Shown: positions 63,388-64,000 of the stretch, piece after piece
Layout: every line of letters begins with the position of its first letter
How positions within the stretch are numbered: the first letter of the stretch is position 1
Origin: Curvibacter sp. CHRR-16
GTDB taxonomy: Bacteria; Pseudomonadota; Gammaproteobacteria; Burkholderiales; Burkholderiaceae_C
Length of the DNA: 64,000 bases
NCBI RefSeq assembly: GCF_018474005.1
Contig: NZ_JAHCSH010000004.1
Span: 310,001 to 374,000, forward strand
Direction of reading: 5' to 3'
Translations under genes and position numbers: made by a program
Notes under the pieces: generated by a model
Told to the model about the DNA's origin: nothing
What the model saw: the letters and a program-made list of their open reading frames with translations, nothing else
The model's database searches: none

Positions 63388-64000
63388 TTATTGCGCTTGA
63401 GCAGCCTTGGCGATGTTCTTGATACCGTCGGCAACGGAAATCTTGTCATCGTTCCAGAACTGGCTCACGGCGTCCTTGATAGCGCCTTCAGCAGCAGGCT
63501 TGACCGCCATGCCGTGGGCGATAGAAGGCTCCAGCGTGCCCGCCTTGGCGGTGTCCACGAAGTCTTTGGCCGACAGCTTGGCGCAATCGTCAAACTTGTC
63601 CATCTTCATGTTCAGGCGCACAGGGATGGAACCCTTGTTCAGGTTGAACACTTCTTGGAACTCTGTGCCCATGATGGAAGCTGCCAAGTCGCCCTGTGCC
63701 TTCTGGGCACCAGCGTCTTTGAGCTTGAACATGGCAAAGGAATCCACGTTGAAGGTGTAGGCATTGGCAGTGCCGGGAGCGGCGGCGCAGATGTAGTCCT
63801 TGCCAGGAACCTTGCCAGCAGCGGCGAATTCGCCCTTGGCCCAGTCACCCATGAATTGGAAAGCAGCCTCACCCTTGATCACCATGGCAGTGGCCAAGTT
63901 CCAGTCGCGGCCAGGGGCTGCGGGGTCGATGTAACCCTTGATCTTGCGGAAGGTTTCCAGAGACTTCTTCATGGTGTCGCTGGTCAGGGCCTTTTGGTCG
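63388..64000 (-). CDS. Sugar ABC transporter substrate-binding protein (5' end outside window)
   Basis: The last 204 codons are visible; the gene continues beyond the right edge, since the frame stays open upstream of the internal Met at 63972. Characteristic segments are AAFQFMGDWAKGEFAAAGK, YTFNVDSFAMFK and FNLNKGSIPVRLN, as in glucose/mannose-binding GtsA-type proteins. It should supply sugar to the two permeases encoded downstream. A terminator hairpin follows its stop, consistent with higher expression than the membrane components. Confidence 0.92.
   Translation of the reverse strand, partial: DQKALTSDTMKKSLETFRKIKGYIDPAAPGRDWNLATAMVIKGEAAFQFMGDWAKGEFAAAGKVPGKDYICAAAPGTANAYTFNVDSFAMFKLKDAGAQKAQGDLAASIMGTEFQEVFNLNKGSIPVRLNMKMDKFDDCAKLSAKDFVDTAKAGTLEPSIAHGMAVKPAAEGAIKDAVSQFWNDDKISVADGIKNIAKAAQAQ

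Overview
This looks like about 64 kb of a betaproteobacterial chromosome, most likely family Comamonadaceae (order Burkholderiales). The basis is a fairly GC-rich, densely packed sequence, the housekeeping order hemW-rdgB-rph-phosphatase/kinase-yicC-gmk-rpoZ, a ureA-ureJ-ureB-ureC-ureE-ureF-ureG cluster, and short REP-like elements of a kind common in that family. No phage, insertion sequence, rRNA operon or CRISPR array is visible. No stretch longer than about 160 bases lacks a gene or RNA.

Left edge (1-7751): a galactoside-uptake locus. A leftward operon encodes a GH35 beta-galactosidase, an ABC ATPase and a MalE-like binding protein that runs off the window. A GH42 beta-galactosidase and a LacI-family repressor point the other way. 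The intergenic region has divergent promoters with overlapping -35 hexamers and two near-identical operator-like palindromes.

7758-18015: nitrogen metabolism. A two-component system whose sensor is an NCS1-type permease fused to a hybrid histidine kinase sits divergently from the urease genes. Seven urease or nickel genes and an acetyltransferase are present, but ureD is not.

18021-30816: a chemoreceptor with a CheR/CheB-docking tail, tRNA-Ser(UGA), an MFS exporter, RNase R, tRNA-Leu(CAG), a CBS protein, then the housekeeping block with HemW, RdgB, RNase PH, a PP2C phosphatase/Hanks kinase pair, YicC, guanylate kinase and RNA polymerase omega.

30815-50530: mixed content. It holds a DUF2130 nuclease-like protein, two MocR-type regulators each with its own inverted-repeat operator region, a rhodanese/acetyltransferase pair, an LA2681-type HEPN protein on an atypical-looking insert, glmS and glmU (UDP-GlcNAc synthesis), an Lrp regulator coupled to a PACE efflux protein, a Nudix hydrolase, a soluble histidine kinase, a diguanylate cyclase, folate cyclo-ligase, a lytic transglycosylase, a TfoX-like protein and a glutathione transferase.

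50680-60468: a 1201-residue BTAD/AAA regulator with a degenerate cyclase-like domain, the CCA-adding enzyme, an OmpR/TctE-type two-component pair and a PAS-GGDEF-EAL protein.

Right edge (60478-64000): a second sugar ABC transporter operon (binding protein, two permeases, ATPase), with an intrinsic terminator between the binding-protein gene and the permeases.

The most unusual signals are a 42-bp dispersed element that has been captured by three genes (as the HupE signal peptide, the UreF stop codon and a segment of CCA), the NCS1-kinase fusion beside urease, the BTAD/pseudo-cyclase/AAA regulator, and the HEPN gene.
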